Positions 22,165 through 32,629 of a DNA stretch of 64,000 bases are shown here, piece after piece. The DNA lies in NCBI GenBank assembly GCA_006538405.1, contig BJKQ01000023.1:62001-126000 (forward strand). The letters are read 5' to 3'. The notes under the pieces are model-generated. The model ran no database searches. It saw only the letters and a program-made list of their open reading frames with translations, and was not told where the DNA came from. The stretch's first letter is position 1, and every line of letters starts with the position of its first letter. This DNA comes from Hansfordia pulvinata. Taxonomy: Eukaryota; Ascomycota; Sordariomycetes; Xylariales. The position numbers and the translations under genes were made by a program.

Positions 22165-23476
22165 ATGCTCGACCTACTCGATAAACGATCTTCAATGCAA
22201 AATGAGCTATGCAATATCAACAGTCGCATCGCGAGATTGGACGAAGAACAGAAACGACTGTATCATCATGATGATCGACACAGCAGTGCAATGATGCAGG
22301 ATTGGTCTATAAGACGCCTTGCATTGAACCACCGGAGACAAGATGGCATTCTGTCAGTTCGAAACGGGAGCATGGGCGGGAAGTTTCATGCAAACTTGGT
22401 ACCGTCGCTTCCACCTCCAAAAGTCTTTCCTTCACTTGATTTCGGCGCGACACACATCGCAAGGCGCCAGCAAATCCATGTCGAGGGTCACAAAGCCTTT
22501 CACAATCCATTCGACCCCTCTGATCATGCACACTCCAGGTTCGAAATCAACCCCAACGACGACGAAGACTTTCGCATTAAACTCCCCCCTATCCGAGCCA
22601 GACCGGAAAACGAGAATTATGGAGTGGCTGCTTCAGGCATTCACGGGGTGAAAAGGAAACGCATGGACGACGGACATTGTATCAACGGTAAGTTCGGACT
22701 TCAGACCCCTCACTCTACGCTTTCAGCTGTTTCAATCACTGTCTCATTTCTCCCTCGGCACTGTCTGATTTTTGAACAAAGCCCAAGCCAAGTCATCTCC
22801 TCTATTGCGGACCGCACAGGAGAACACCCAGGATTTGGAGACTTCTGGAAAGAAGAGGAGATGTTTGAGTGGTCACGACGAGATCTCTGCTGCAAGCCTG
22901 GCTATCTATTGCCAGGATGGGATTTACGTCCCCCCGCCTATGCTTGCGGGAGTCCCGTGTGAGAAGATCGACGAGACCCATGATTACTGGGATCCTAGCT
23001 GGCCGATACTCGAGTGCCTCATTCAGTCGAGGCTAAATTGGTATGAAAAGAAGCTGGAACGGTTGCGCCGCACCTCTGGACTCGCCCGCCATCACTTTTT
23101 TCTTGCTAACCGCCAGGTTAACCGTGGCCATTTCATCTTGAACTTCCTCGAAAGAGAGAAGACTTTCCACCCATACCAACTTGTCAAGAGGGAAATGATG
23201 GCAGAACTTCACACTTCTTTCAGTAACTACGATACCATGTTCCGGCTGCTGAGTGCCTATGAGGAGCTTAAAAGGTTCGATATAGACGTCACACCACTTG
23301 ATTGGCTCCGGCAGCGCATACACGAGATTTCCACGAGTCAAGGAGATAGCTTCGACCTGTGTAAGACCATCCGTGGACTTTATCACGATGATAAGATCAG
23401 GGCACTGAGAAAGAAGCATGGCTTGAGCAATATTGGGCGCCCCTCAGGCGCAAACCGATTACCTGACGAGTCTTGA
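22165..23476 (+). CDS. Family U protein, intact copy (unknown function)
   Basis: Two exons, 22165-22687 and 22782-23476, joined by a 94-bp intron (AACG|GTAAGT ... caaag|CCC). The splice keeps frame (INAQAKSSPLLR), giving 405 residues from the ATG at 22165. The N-terminus is a short helix-rich segment (LLDKRSSMQNELCNINSRIA) that could form a coiled coil, followed by a polar linker with a basic KRKRMD patch. The C-terminal exon is alpha-helical and well conserved in the family (YWDPSWPILECLI, GHFILNFLEREKT, FRLLSAYEELKRFDIDVTP, GLYHDDKIRAL). There is no signal peptide or membrane segment. I do not recognise the family. Two more copies in the window (7.7-8.3 and 36.9-37.25 kb) are broken, so it is locally amplified. 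Confidence 0.7.
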
Positions 23477-24126
23477 TATCTGTGCCAATACATCGATCGT
23501 CACTTAATGAGGGCCTACGTACTTGCATCATCTGCATAGAAAAACAAGAAGAGGAAAATACACTAGGTGACTAAAGCCGTGGCAAGAACCAGTTGTAATA
23601 CTACCAAATATTTCATGACACGAAGTGGTATGAAACACCTTGTACTCCGCCAGATTGGCGACCTTCAACACGTGGTCTGTCGTCATTCCGGGATGCATAC
23701 CTATTTTCATCGCGGATGAGCCACATCGTTGCCCTACGTCCTTTGCTACTGAAAACAGTGAGATTGCCACCAAGTAGGTACGGCCTTAGAAATGAAGGGG
23801 TTGGATCGTGTCGCTCGGTATTATGGAAGCCAGGCGTGAAGGAGCAGGCGATCCGGTTTTGACTCATGACTCAAAATAGTCAATCGCGTCATCATAACGC
23901 ATTGACCCCCCTGCTTGCCCGCGTGATTCACGGGATATATGGAGTCTTTCAAACTTGCAGTGGCTGGCCCGATTTTGGACTCGTCCTGATCCAAAGTAAG
24001 AGTCCTGCCAGTCGCCTACGAGGATTGTAGGGTCAGTTGAGCAAATTGTTCTAGATTTGCAATCGCGACGGAACTGGACGCCAAACAGGCCGCGGGGATC
24101 CTTGAGTGCAGGGGTCAAGGTTGCTG
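23477..24126. other. Intergenic stretch without a supported gene
   Basis: Short frames only; nothing recognisable. Confidence 0.4.
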
Positions 24127-25218
24127 GTGGGGGCCACGGGATCATGAGAATGCACTAACCTAGTGCAAAAAGGCAAGTGTCGGCTAGATGGTCGATTACA
24201 TTCGAGAAGTCTGTCAGTAATCGGCTTGCCCTGTTCGAGGCCTGTCTTGTTCGGCTTCTGTCAGGCCCCGTCGCCGATGCGCTCCACAGAAAAATCCACT
24301 AAGGAGATCCCCTGGTATGGTCCCCTAGTGTGTTTGCCGAGCCAGGGGTGCAATCACCCGCCTAGGCAAGCTTGCCAAGAACAAGAAACAAGACTGATGT
24401 ACAGAGACGTAGCCCGACTTGAATAGGGTAAACCGGAATCAATACAATCAAAACTACCTTCTCAAGGGGCCTAGCAAGCCTTCGGAAGCGTGCACCCCTC
24501 CCTCATGTTGAAGGGTGAGCCGTCCAATAGAACAGCCAGAACCCTCGCTCCTCATCAGTCACATGCTATCGAGAGTTGGCCCGAACATTCCGTCGGCGCC
24601 ATCAAGGTGCCCCAAGTTCACAGCTACCTCCCTGACGTCGTCGCCTTCAAACAGTAATTGACGCGAACCTTAGTCCCCGCACTCTATTGTCGAAGATTTC
24701 ATTCGCATGAAATGATTCTCGGTACAGAAAAGGCGATGGGCACTTCTTTTGTAGTAGAGATGCCCAACAGAGTTTGTGAAGAAGCTGCAGGCGCGATAGC
24801 ACTGGGCAGGTTTCCACTTTCAAGAATGGACGTGCCCGCCGAGGCGCAGGGTGTTTGAGCTGATGTCGCGTTGAGATCTATTCGCCTTCTTGGGAGAACT
24901 AAATACGATGCTGTACAGCTTGGATTTCATCAATTATGTCCAGCTTATAACAAACCCTCTTTCAATGGGATGTGACGCCATGACATTCTTTTGTGGTTGT
25001 TGTGGAAATGCCGAGATGTCAGGTTGTGCCATCCGCCGGAATCGGTAAATCTGGGTTTTACTGCATTTTTCGATCACCCATGACCGAAGTCTTCTTTTGA
25101 AGGCACTTCGGTTCCCCTCAATTGGGCTTGCTTGACGCCAATTGCGTTTCTTCATATCTACATGTTTTCTACTTTTGTAGCATCTTGGTACTCTGAAAGC
25201 AATCCAGTTCAGCGGCTA
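24127..25218. repeat. Dispersed repeat, long copy 1
   Basis: About 1.1 kb shared in direct orientation with 47300-48434. Landmarks in order: tggtgggggcca (24126), gattacattcgagaagtctg (24194), the gcaagcttgccaagaa block (24366), ccttcggaag (24478), the tccaatagaacag block (24513), ggacgtgcc (24830), gaaatgccgaga (25005) and gcaatccagtt (25199). No terminal inverted repeats, long frames, tRNA-like head or simple tail are seen. Small frames inside it (for example 24658-24858) are not conserved well enough to call genes. Confidence 0.8.
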
Positions 25219-25733
25219 TCGTGGAGCTCCTGTTGCCAAGAGCATGAAGCCGCATTTTGCTTAGGACCTTTTGCATTCCAGTTGGGTAAAAGTAAAACAA
25301 ATTCACTTCCCCATGGCTCGGGTAAATTGAGCGATGTCATATCGAAGGGGCGGGTATCTTCATTCCTGGGCACTTAACCGTCGGTTGCTTTACAAACTCA
25401 TCCAACTGTCCACCACACCATGTGTGGCGGACTCTTCAGCCAGGTTTCTTCTTGGGCTTGCACCGAGTCCTCCTGTCTCACGGCAACCCTCCTGTAGGCA
25501 CGTGAAAGCGAGGCGACCCAGCAACACTGGAACAATCTTTTGAGGACAGATACGAATAAAAAGGATTTCTCTTCTGGCCAAGTATCAACTTCTGTAAATG
25601 CATTCATAAAAGTGCGTTTCTGGCCTCCATGCTGTATACTTTTTGCAATTTTTCGCACATCACGAACTTTCAAAAGGCTGTCCAAAATACATTGGGAATA
25701 CCTGAGAGTTTACTCCTAATATGATTCAAAAGT
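25219..25733. other. Spacer downstream of the UbiA gene
   Basis: No supported gene; likely 3' flank of the UbiA-family gene on the minus strand. Confidence 0.4.
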
Positions 25734-26651
25734 TCAAATACCAAGAGGTAGTAGGTATATCGCCATCAGCCAAGCACAATACAACAGAGAGACCGAGCGA
25801 CCATCATGGATCGTCTTCGCAGTATTGATGCTCACGGCTAATACAAGACCCAAAGTGGCAACAAGGAAAGAAGTGATGGGTGGCATGAGCCAAAACCAAC
25901 TTGCCGCGACAGACCAAATCGGAACGAAAAACGTGATGGAAATCCGCGCTACAGCGTCTCCAAAAACCAAAGGAATCGTTTTCCTCCCCGCCGCGGCATC
26001 CCCTTCCCGATCATACATATCTTGAATGTGAATGGTCGTCCAAATGATAAATGTAATGAGGGCCAGCCAATGATGAATGAATGATGGGGGACGTGAGCCC
26101 ATGGCTACTGAGGTAGCACCCGACAGGAAGGTAGTCACTCCCAGGGCATTGAGAAGATTGCGCGACAGCCAGATTGTATTGCCCAAAGAGCTGCTGTTGT
26201 ACAAAACACCCAAGGCAAGAAGCAGAATGCTCTCGATGAAACCGGTACCAGAGATTAGACCGATTCCGACGGCAATCAGGTATGAAATGCAACTGATGAC
26301 TATCGTTGCCTTCGCAGACAATCTTCCAGATGGGAGCGGGCGCCATGGCTTGTTGATTGCGTCTTCCCTGATTGATGCATCTCGATGTTGATTGTTTGTC
26401 GTGAAAGCAAGAAGATTGATCCATAACCAAAAAGCAATAAGAGGAAGCTTTTGGATGAACGGTGCGGGCTCAACTTCGCACTTTGAAGATATTGTGCTGT
26501 AGGAGAAAACTAGGCTGGGGAGCATGATGGTTTTGAGGTCGCTGACATTGAAAAGCCACAAGGTCCAGAAATGATATGACAAGTTATGGAAGTGGCCACG
26601 CACGACATCTCGGTACTCCCACGACGTCGCTGGGAAAGCTGCAGCCGACAT
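25734..26651 (-). CDS. UbiA-family membrane prenyltransferase or terpene cyclase
   Basis: Intact single-exon frame of 305 residues, a normal length for UbiA proteins, starting at the ATG at 26651. Both Asp-rich motifs are present: NNQHRDASIREDAINKPWRP at residues 86-105 and DMYDREGDAAAGRKTIP at residues 211-227. These bind Mg-diphosphate of the prenyl substrate. Between and after them lie about seven to eight hydrophobic spans (IVISCISYLIAVGIGLI, FIESILLLALGVLY and others), so it is an integral membrane enzyme. Known fungal relatives include prenyltransferases of haem or quinone synthesis and the UbiA-type terpene cyclase of the fumagillin pathway. No core secondary-metabolite enzyme is intact nearby, so the product is undecided. 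Confidence 0.88.
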   Translation of the reverse strand: MSAAAFPATSWEYRDVVRGHFHNLSYHFWTLWLFNVSDLKTIMLPSLVFSYSTISSKCEVEPAPFIQKLPLIAFWLWINLLAFTTNNQHRDASIREDAINKPWRPLPSGRLSAKATIVISCISYLIAVGIGLISGTGFIESILLLALGVLYNSSSLGNTIWLSRNLLNALGVTTFLSGATSVAMGSRPPSFIHHWLALITFIIWTTIHIQDMYDREGDAAAGRKTIPLVFGDAVARISITFFVPIWSVAASWFWLMPPITSFLVATLGLVLAVSINTAKTIHDGRSVSLLYCAWLMAIYLLPLGI

Positions 26652-27609
26652 TTGAAGGCTTCTCGCTTAAAGCAAATTGATCAAGGATGAATCTGTGTGA
26701 TGACTCATTCCGCTCTGAGCTCACAGGAAACGTTCGTAAAGCTGTTGTTCAAGTATCGTGTGCGAACCGGGCGTTGACGCGGTGTACAGTAATGCAGCCG
26801 CAATGGGGTTAAAAAAGAGATGTCCTTTGCGTAGGATCTGGATTGGATTTAAATGAATAAACAGCAAGCTTAAATAAGATTCAATGTGTAGAAGGAAAGC
26901 TGAAAGATCCAACTCCGGATGGAGCTCACTAAGGGCCGTTTTGGTAGAACAAGCGTGCCTCGGCACCATATTCATGGGCTGTTGATCTAGACCTTTTTTC
27001 TATACCTATAATAGCTAGACCCAGGATCCACTGCAAAATGTAGTCATCCTTCATGGTATCAATGCTGCCGTTAAGTGTACTTGCATGAGAGAAAATATGT
27101 TCCCCTTGCCAACGGCCATGAACCAGTTTTTGCAGGTTGACGACCCAAAGCATTTCCGACTTCTCTCTTCAGGTCACAGTTTAGAAATTGTTCACATTCG
27201 GGATAAACATACATCACCATCATCGCATAAAAATTTCATAGCACACTAAATCTATGCGGACGAAAAATGACCAATTGAGACTTGGAGAAAGCTGAAGCCA
27301 AAACGCCGGGATAGAGATGCTGGTGATAAACAAGTGTGGAGTGAAAAGATTTTACATGCATCAATATTGCTGAAAGACCGTGGCTGTGAGCATATATCCG
27401 ATAAATAGGATATCAGGTGGGCTTCGGATTGAACGGATCGTGACAAGCGTCTCCGTACCACCAAACCAACAGAAAGAGTGAAGGCCGCTCAGTAGATTGA
27501 ATGACGCGAAAATCAAACTCGGTCAAACAACAGCCTGGCCCAGCTGGACTAGATCATTGGCTTTCCACGTATGAAAAGCTGACCAAGTGGGTAGGTCGAC
27601 TTGATTGCA
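26652..27609. other. Spacer upstream of UbiA, with one small ATG frame
   Basis: On the minus strand an ATG frame at 27153-26929 (74 codons, MLWVVNLQKLVHGRW ... ARLFYQNGP) is open and ends about 280 bp before the UbiA start. It looks protein-like but matches nothing I know; it may be a leftover exon or chance. The rest is AT-rich spacer. Confidence 0.3.
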
Positions 27610-29246
27610 TTACCTCAAGTCCGGATTCTGAATAAATCTGTCAATGTTGACTCGGCCGCTTCGTTCGCGAGGTCTGATGAAATCGAGGTCCTGATGAAGA
27701 CGAATCGGTGGCAATTGAACGGCGAATCCGAGCGCGCGATTGGGGTTGTCAAAACTACTCCATGGCATCTTATCTGACGCATCTTCATCCTGCTTGGGCC
27801 TCAGCCCAGCCAGTACCGTGTGAGACTCGATGGGGCGTCTTGGGCATCGAAGACATGCAACAAATGAGGCATCCTCCTGTGAGCCCCCAGTGCTGGGCCT
27901 GTGTTGATCGCAAGAGGCTGAGATGGGCACTAAATGCGAAACGTCCGGTAATTGGGATTGAGGCAGTCGACGGCGAGGGTAAGGATGACCCGCCTCCTGC
28001 GGCGCGAGGCGAACTGATGAACACAGCAGTAAAGCAATGTAATAGATCGATTCTTCTTGGCACAACCCAACTCGGATTTGGCACTGCCGCTGACCGTCTG
28101 GTGTGTCGAAGGTCAGTACGCACTGAAAATCCATGGGAAGCGTTCCAATGACCTCAGAAGTGAGTGGGAGCCGTTGCATGATCCTGTGAGCGTCCTGTCG
28201 TTCGTAAATCGGCGGCAGGTAGTTTGGCTCTTTTCGTGCTCGCTTGTCCAGCATTGATCTCTGGAGACTTGCAACGCTATATTCATCTTCAGAAGTGACG
28301 AGGTCCCCAAGTCTTCGCCCAATGATCAGACGAGATCCGATTTCGTCCAAGAAAGAAGGAGAGGCGATTACAATTTCCATGTCCATTGTCAAAAACGCAG
28401 CAGCCTCAGCCGCGCGGGCTGCCATCGCGAGGGGGGATAGATGCAGATATCGGCCGCTTTCGGATATGGTCCAGGCTTGTCCCATTCCCGAATTCGACTT
28501 CCTCGGCTACCAGTATCATCGAACGGTGGGTTGTACCCGAGAGACGCAAGTTGACGACGATGTGTGATCTTGCCTTTAGCCTGCGGTCGGCTAGTGGGCC
28601 GCCCATCTCGTGCAGCCTCGAAGCGCGAGTTGAGATCGCAGCGTAATCTGGGCCGTCCTCGCTTTTTCTGTGGAACATCCACACATGAAATTTCTTTCCC
28701 GCCGCTCAAACACCGCGAACAAGGTCTTTGTGCTGTCTTATTAGTCAGCAAAGCTCGAAGCCATTTAAGAATCCCAGCCCAGCAACGTCTGGTATGGGTG
28801 CAGGCGTACTATTGGTGAACATTCAAGGGGCGTTGAGGTGAAGGCTGGGTTGAAATCCCAGCTTTATTCAAAAAATTTTAAAATTTGGCGAACAGATTTT
28901 ACGTACCGTCGCATCTAAAGAGAGTCAGCGAGTGAGTCAAAGGCGCCCTTCCAAGCACGGGACTAATATACCTGAAGTGTGATTTTTGGCAGGGCGCACA
29001 TGCGAAAGCAACGTGGCCCTTGCCCTTAGTCTTTCTCTGCGACTTAGACGAATCCAAGCCACGGCTGTTTGGAAGTTCTGGCTGTCCGCAGGACTGAGTC
29101 AAGCCCTGGACTTGAACGGACGGGTTTGCGATTCCGTGGGCAGGACACGGCGATGGAGGCGAATTAATGCCACTATAGTTCACATGACCCAGGTGATTAA
29201 AAGGACACCCTGGGCCCGGCTGTAGATGGTGGACTCGAGTAGCCAT
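27610..29246 (-). CDS. Zn2Cys6 transcription factor with PAS-like C-terminal region
   Basis: Proposed exons on the minus strand: 29246-28972, an 8-nt exon 28914-28907, 28732-28537 and 28456-27610. Splicing joins CAPCQKSHFRCDAQRPCSRC and then LSGGKEISC, a complete Zn2Cys6 cluster (C-x2-C-x6-C ... C-x2-C-x8-C), followed by an AT-hook-like KKRGRPRL. The introns are 57, 174 and 80 bp; the third (GTACAA...AAAG) is my solution to a frame change between about 28540 and 28450 and is the weakest. The last exon has a PAS-like region: EIVIASPSFLDEIG, RKEPNYLPPIYERQDAHRIM, ECVLTFDTPDGQ-type text and SIYYIALLL. I recall a small fungal regulator group with this layout, but do not assign a gene name. The start is the first in-frame ATG (MATRVHHLQ); the frame is open upstream to 29396 without an ATG. 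It probably acts in the nucleus; its targets are unknown. Confidence 0.7.
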
Positions 29247-31903
29247 CAGCGGCGCAGCTAACGGCGGGTAGCAGGGCAATGTGACTTCGTAACCAGATGA
29301 ATTGTGTGGTGCGGCGCTTTCAAGATGTAGTCGTGTGCGGCTCGGTGGTTGTGAAGTGTGAGTGATAGGTTCTGGAAGGCCCGAGGGTAGCACCAAGTGA
29401 GGGGGTCCAAGTGGCAGTGGCTGAGTGGTGCGAGGCGAGATGAGGGAAAAGACTAAACGGTCTTGTAAATCGTAGGGGTAGCGAAAGCCGAAGACGGGGG
29501 TGATGTAGTTGGTTTGCTACCTAGCGGGATAAGAAAATGCATGGAAGCTGGCAAGAAAAGTCAACGCCTACTAGACAAGGGGCGCTTCTGGGCCACCGTG
29601 GGGCGGGTCACCATCAAACGTCCAAAAAAGTGCTGATTTAAGTAGCTCACGGACGAGGACCCAAGGTGCAATTGCTCTTCAGTCCCGCGCCAGAAATTGG
29701 CGGGTACGCCAGACGAGCGTGACAGAAACCCCGTTTAGGGCCCACTGAGGCGCCGAAAGGACCCTTAAAGGCGTGCGTAGCGCTACGCATAGGCAGGCAG
29801 CGCTACGGGCAGCGAGGGTGAGTGTGCAGATCGGCAGCAGTAGAGCGAACGCAGCATGATACTGGACGGGATCTGCAAGACGGAGAGGTAGTCTATTCGC
29901 CCGAATGTCGCGCGTGTTCTGTTCCGCGATCCCTCCTCATTTTCAGTATTGATGTGCACTGTTAGGAATGCTTCGGGGACCATGTGGCGCTTGGCGTGAA
30001 TGCTCCTAGACACAGGCAAGTGCTGAGTAGGATTTACAAATAGGTAATCGAATTGGGTGCTTGAGATGCAACAAATACCGCGCCATAGGAATAGTTTCTG
30101 ACATGGTGGATGTAGGCGGATAGCGTACACACATATGGTAGGGCCAAGCAAGTAGGTAGGACGTGAAATAGGCTCATTGACGGCAACATCACGCGCGAAA
30201 GAGTAGGCTGTGACAGCACGCGGGTCAAGGAAACAGATATGATAGTGAATGAAGCGACCCAGGCGGGATGACAATGACGAGACGGCAGTGGTGGTGGTGG
30301 TGGTGGTGGTGGTGGATGCAGACGAAAATGGACATCTTGTGCCCACATTCAATTGCATTTGAACTAGCCTGAGTAGTCACATTTGTACAAATAGAATAGT
30401 GGCCCCCCTGGTGAGAATTTGGCGAGTTACATCGCGCTGGCGGCTGCCTCTCCAGAGCGGAACCGCTGAAGGGGTGGACGCCATGATTATACACTGCACG
30501 GTGACGAATGGATCGCTAGGTGTAACATACACCGCTGAAGATGCCTGCAGAGCGGAAATTTGACGCTTTCAGCCTTAAGCCTCTCAGCCAGTTCTGCTAG
30601 ACAACATTCAATACCTTCTTCCGGACCTGGCGTCCCCAGTCTCCACCTCGCATGAAGAGACCTCTCTGGTCAACGCCGGCGCTCGTGCATTAATGGCCCC
30701 CCCTTAATTAACCCTCGCGCAAACTCTGAATTTCCGGTGCGGTCGATCTCCTCGGCTCCCAAAAGTGGCTGACAACCCGACACGTCTTCCTAGCCCCCCA
30801 TGTTTAACGTGGTTCGCCAAGTTCAAGCTTTACTTCAGTCCACGCCCAGTTAGCATGATGTGGCCCAGCCGCCTCTTGTTCCATATACTATCTGTTGGGC
30901 GGGTCTTCGCTGTTTTGCCGGCGGGACAAGAGCAGGCCTTCCGCTTTGGCAGCATTGTACCTAGCTGCACTAAGCTACCCGTTAGCCTCGAATCTGCCCG
31001 GTTATTGGGAAGCTTCCGCGGCGATGTCGTGAAGAAGGTCACCAAAGCCCATGAGTTGCTTCTGTATGCAGCATGTACAAAACGGGAGAGGCCGGCGAAT
31101 CCTGCGGTAGGCCGCAAGCATTTAAGAAATTGGCCGCCCGGCTCTGACCGACTACTTTTTAATCTCTCGCACCACTACCTCGTCCGGCAACCATGCTGTG
31201 CCCGCTGACAGCCGTCATATGAAGGGTTCTCTTTAAGAGGACTAGCGTATGTCAGGAGTAGCTACGGGGAGTCGGAACTCGCACCTGCCCAGCCAGTTGT
31301 TACCGACAGATTTCCTGGCGCTAATACATGTGCCAAGACACGCTTCGACGTAGCGTATTTTTCTTACTCTTGATTGGACGCAGAGGACTTCTATCTTCAT
31401 CACGGGATGCGTCGGGAAGAGTCACATGGTCTCGAGTCAAAATCTGAGCCAAGTGAAGTCTAATGTGTCTCGATCGAGAAACGCCTCCATAGTCGAGACG
31501 ACTGAAAAACCCAGATCCTGATAGGTGTCGCAAGAGTGCATGCCTCGCGTGTCGATTAACCCTTTATCAATCAAGCCCAGACCTTGAGGCCTCAAACAGT
31601 GCGCTAGTCAGTGTTACGCTCAGATATGTGTTCAAATTGTTAATCTAACTCGCAACGAATCTATCGAGCGTTGAGATGGGTAACGCCCAGATTTGGTAGC
31701 CCGGATCCGCTCTACCCTTCCTGGCTGACAGCTACATCGACCGCATTGTTGCACAATTCTGCAGACCATCCTGAAAGAATGTCAACGCCAACGTCACAGC
31801 CAAGACGCCTCCTGACCGCGCACCTTCATGATTAGTCACTTGGTATATGGAGAGGAACTCTTGCCTTAGACATAGGGCTTTACAGACAGGAATATCCTGC
31901 TTT
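29247..31903. other. Long upstream region of the Zn2Cys6 gene, no supported gene
   Basis: 2.7 kb with no family match on either strand. It probably contains the promoter and 5' leader of the regulator at 27610-29246, and holds a trinucleotide run at 30288-30315. Open frames at 29783-30494 and 30765-31208 start with non-ATG codons or are low-complexity (histidine runs). Confidence 0.4.
30288..30315. repeat. (GTG)n trinucleotide microsatellite
   Basis: About nine consecutive GTG units. Confidence 0.9.
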
Positions 31904-32629
31904 TCAGTTGCGGAGTTGATGCAAAGATCTATCGAAGTGCCCTGTGAAGATGTTGCATAAAGCTGAAATCGAAATAAATCGTTCAAACCCCATTTCTTGT
32001 TCAGTCACCTTTCTCGCGCAACACGACGCCAATTGATGACAAATAAGCAGACCGTACTGGAGATGCATCCTACTCGAAGCAAGACTATTTCTCGACGTTT
32101 CCAACGCAGCAAACAACGCGCAGCACAGCAATGCTTCACACTTTCCGTTTTCGTCGTGGGGAAGATGTTGCACCACATTTAGTGCTAGGACGTAGTACTG
32201 GAGTCCCATCGTGTAGCATCGATTGCGTTCCGCTGCGGTGACCAACCCATTAAAAGTTCTGGAACTGCGGAAGGCCATGCGGAGCCATGCAAGCGCGAAG
32301 ACTGCGTGTCGTATGGACGACGTTCTTTGCGAAACATGACGCAAATAGATGGAATGCATTTTGGCTGTGATGAGGCCTTCATCCAGAAATGTGGACAGGC
32401 AGGTTGCGGACAGGCAGGTGAATCGGTTCAGGTCGCTTTGGTCAGTTTTGACTCCGAGGCCGGTGTCTTTTTGGACGTCGGCATTCTTTCGACGATGACC
32501 ACTGTCTGTGATCATCTTGTCACGTTCTCGAACATAGCCGGTGCAAGAGCCATATCTCCTCACACACCTCCCGCAGTCCGGTTTAGCCTCATCACACTTG
32601 ATATGACGCTTTCTGTACGGCGGGCGCAA
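31904..32629 (-). pseudogene. Truncated Zn2Cys6 transcription factor, first two Cys lost
   Basis: The minus-strand frame carries YRKRHIKCDEAKPDCGRCVR and then RYGSCTGY, the distal four cysteines of a Zn2Cys6 cluster. The expected CxxC just before RKRHIKC reads RPPY, so two zinc ligands are missing and DNA binding should fail. The following ~200 residues (ETSRNSLASSRMHLQYGLLI and others) look like the start of the fungal factor regulatory domain, but the frame stops at 31904, well short of the 400-600 residues usual for the family. There is no ATG before the cluster; the start would need another exon. A loss-of-function copy is the simplest reading. Confidence 0.7.

Noticed and set aside
26929..27153. 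Small ATG frame just upstream of UbiA as a separate gene
   Set aside because: 74 codons, no homologue known to me; kept only as a note in the spacer entry.
29783..30358. 191-codon minus-strand frame upstream of the Zn2Cys6 gene
   Set aside because: Non-conserved, driven by a GTG/CAC microsatellite, with no domain.
30765..31208. 147-codon plus-strand frame
   Set aside because: GTG start, open antisense, no recognisable family.
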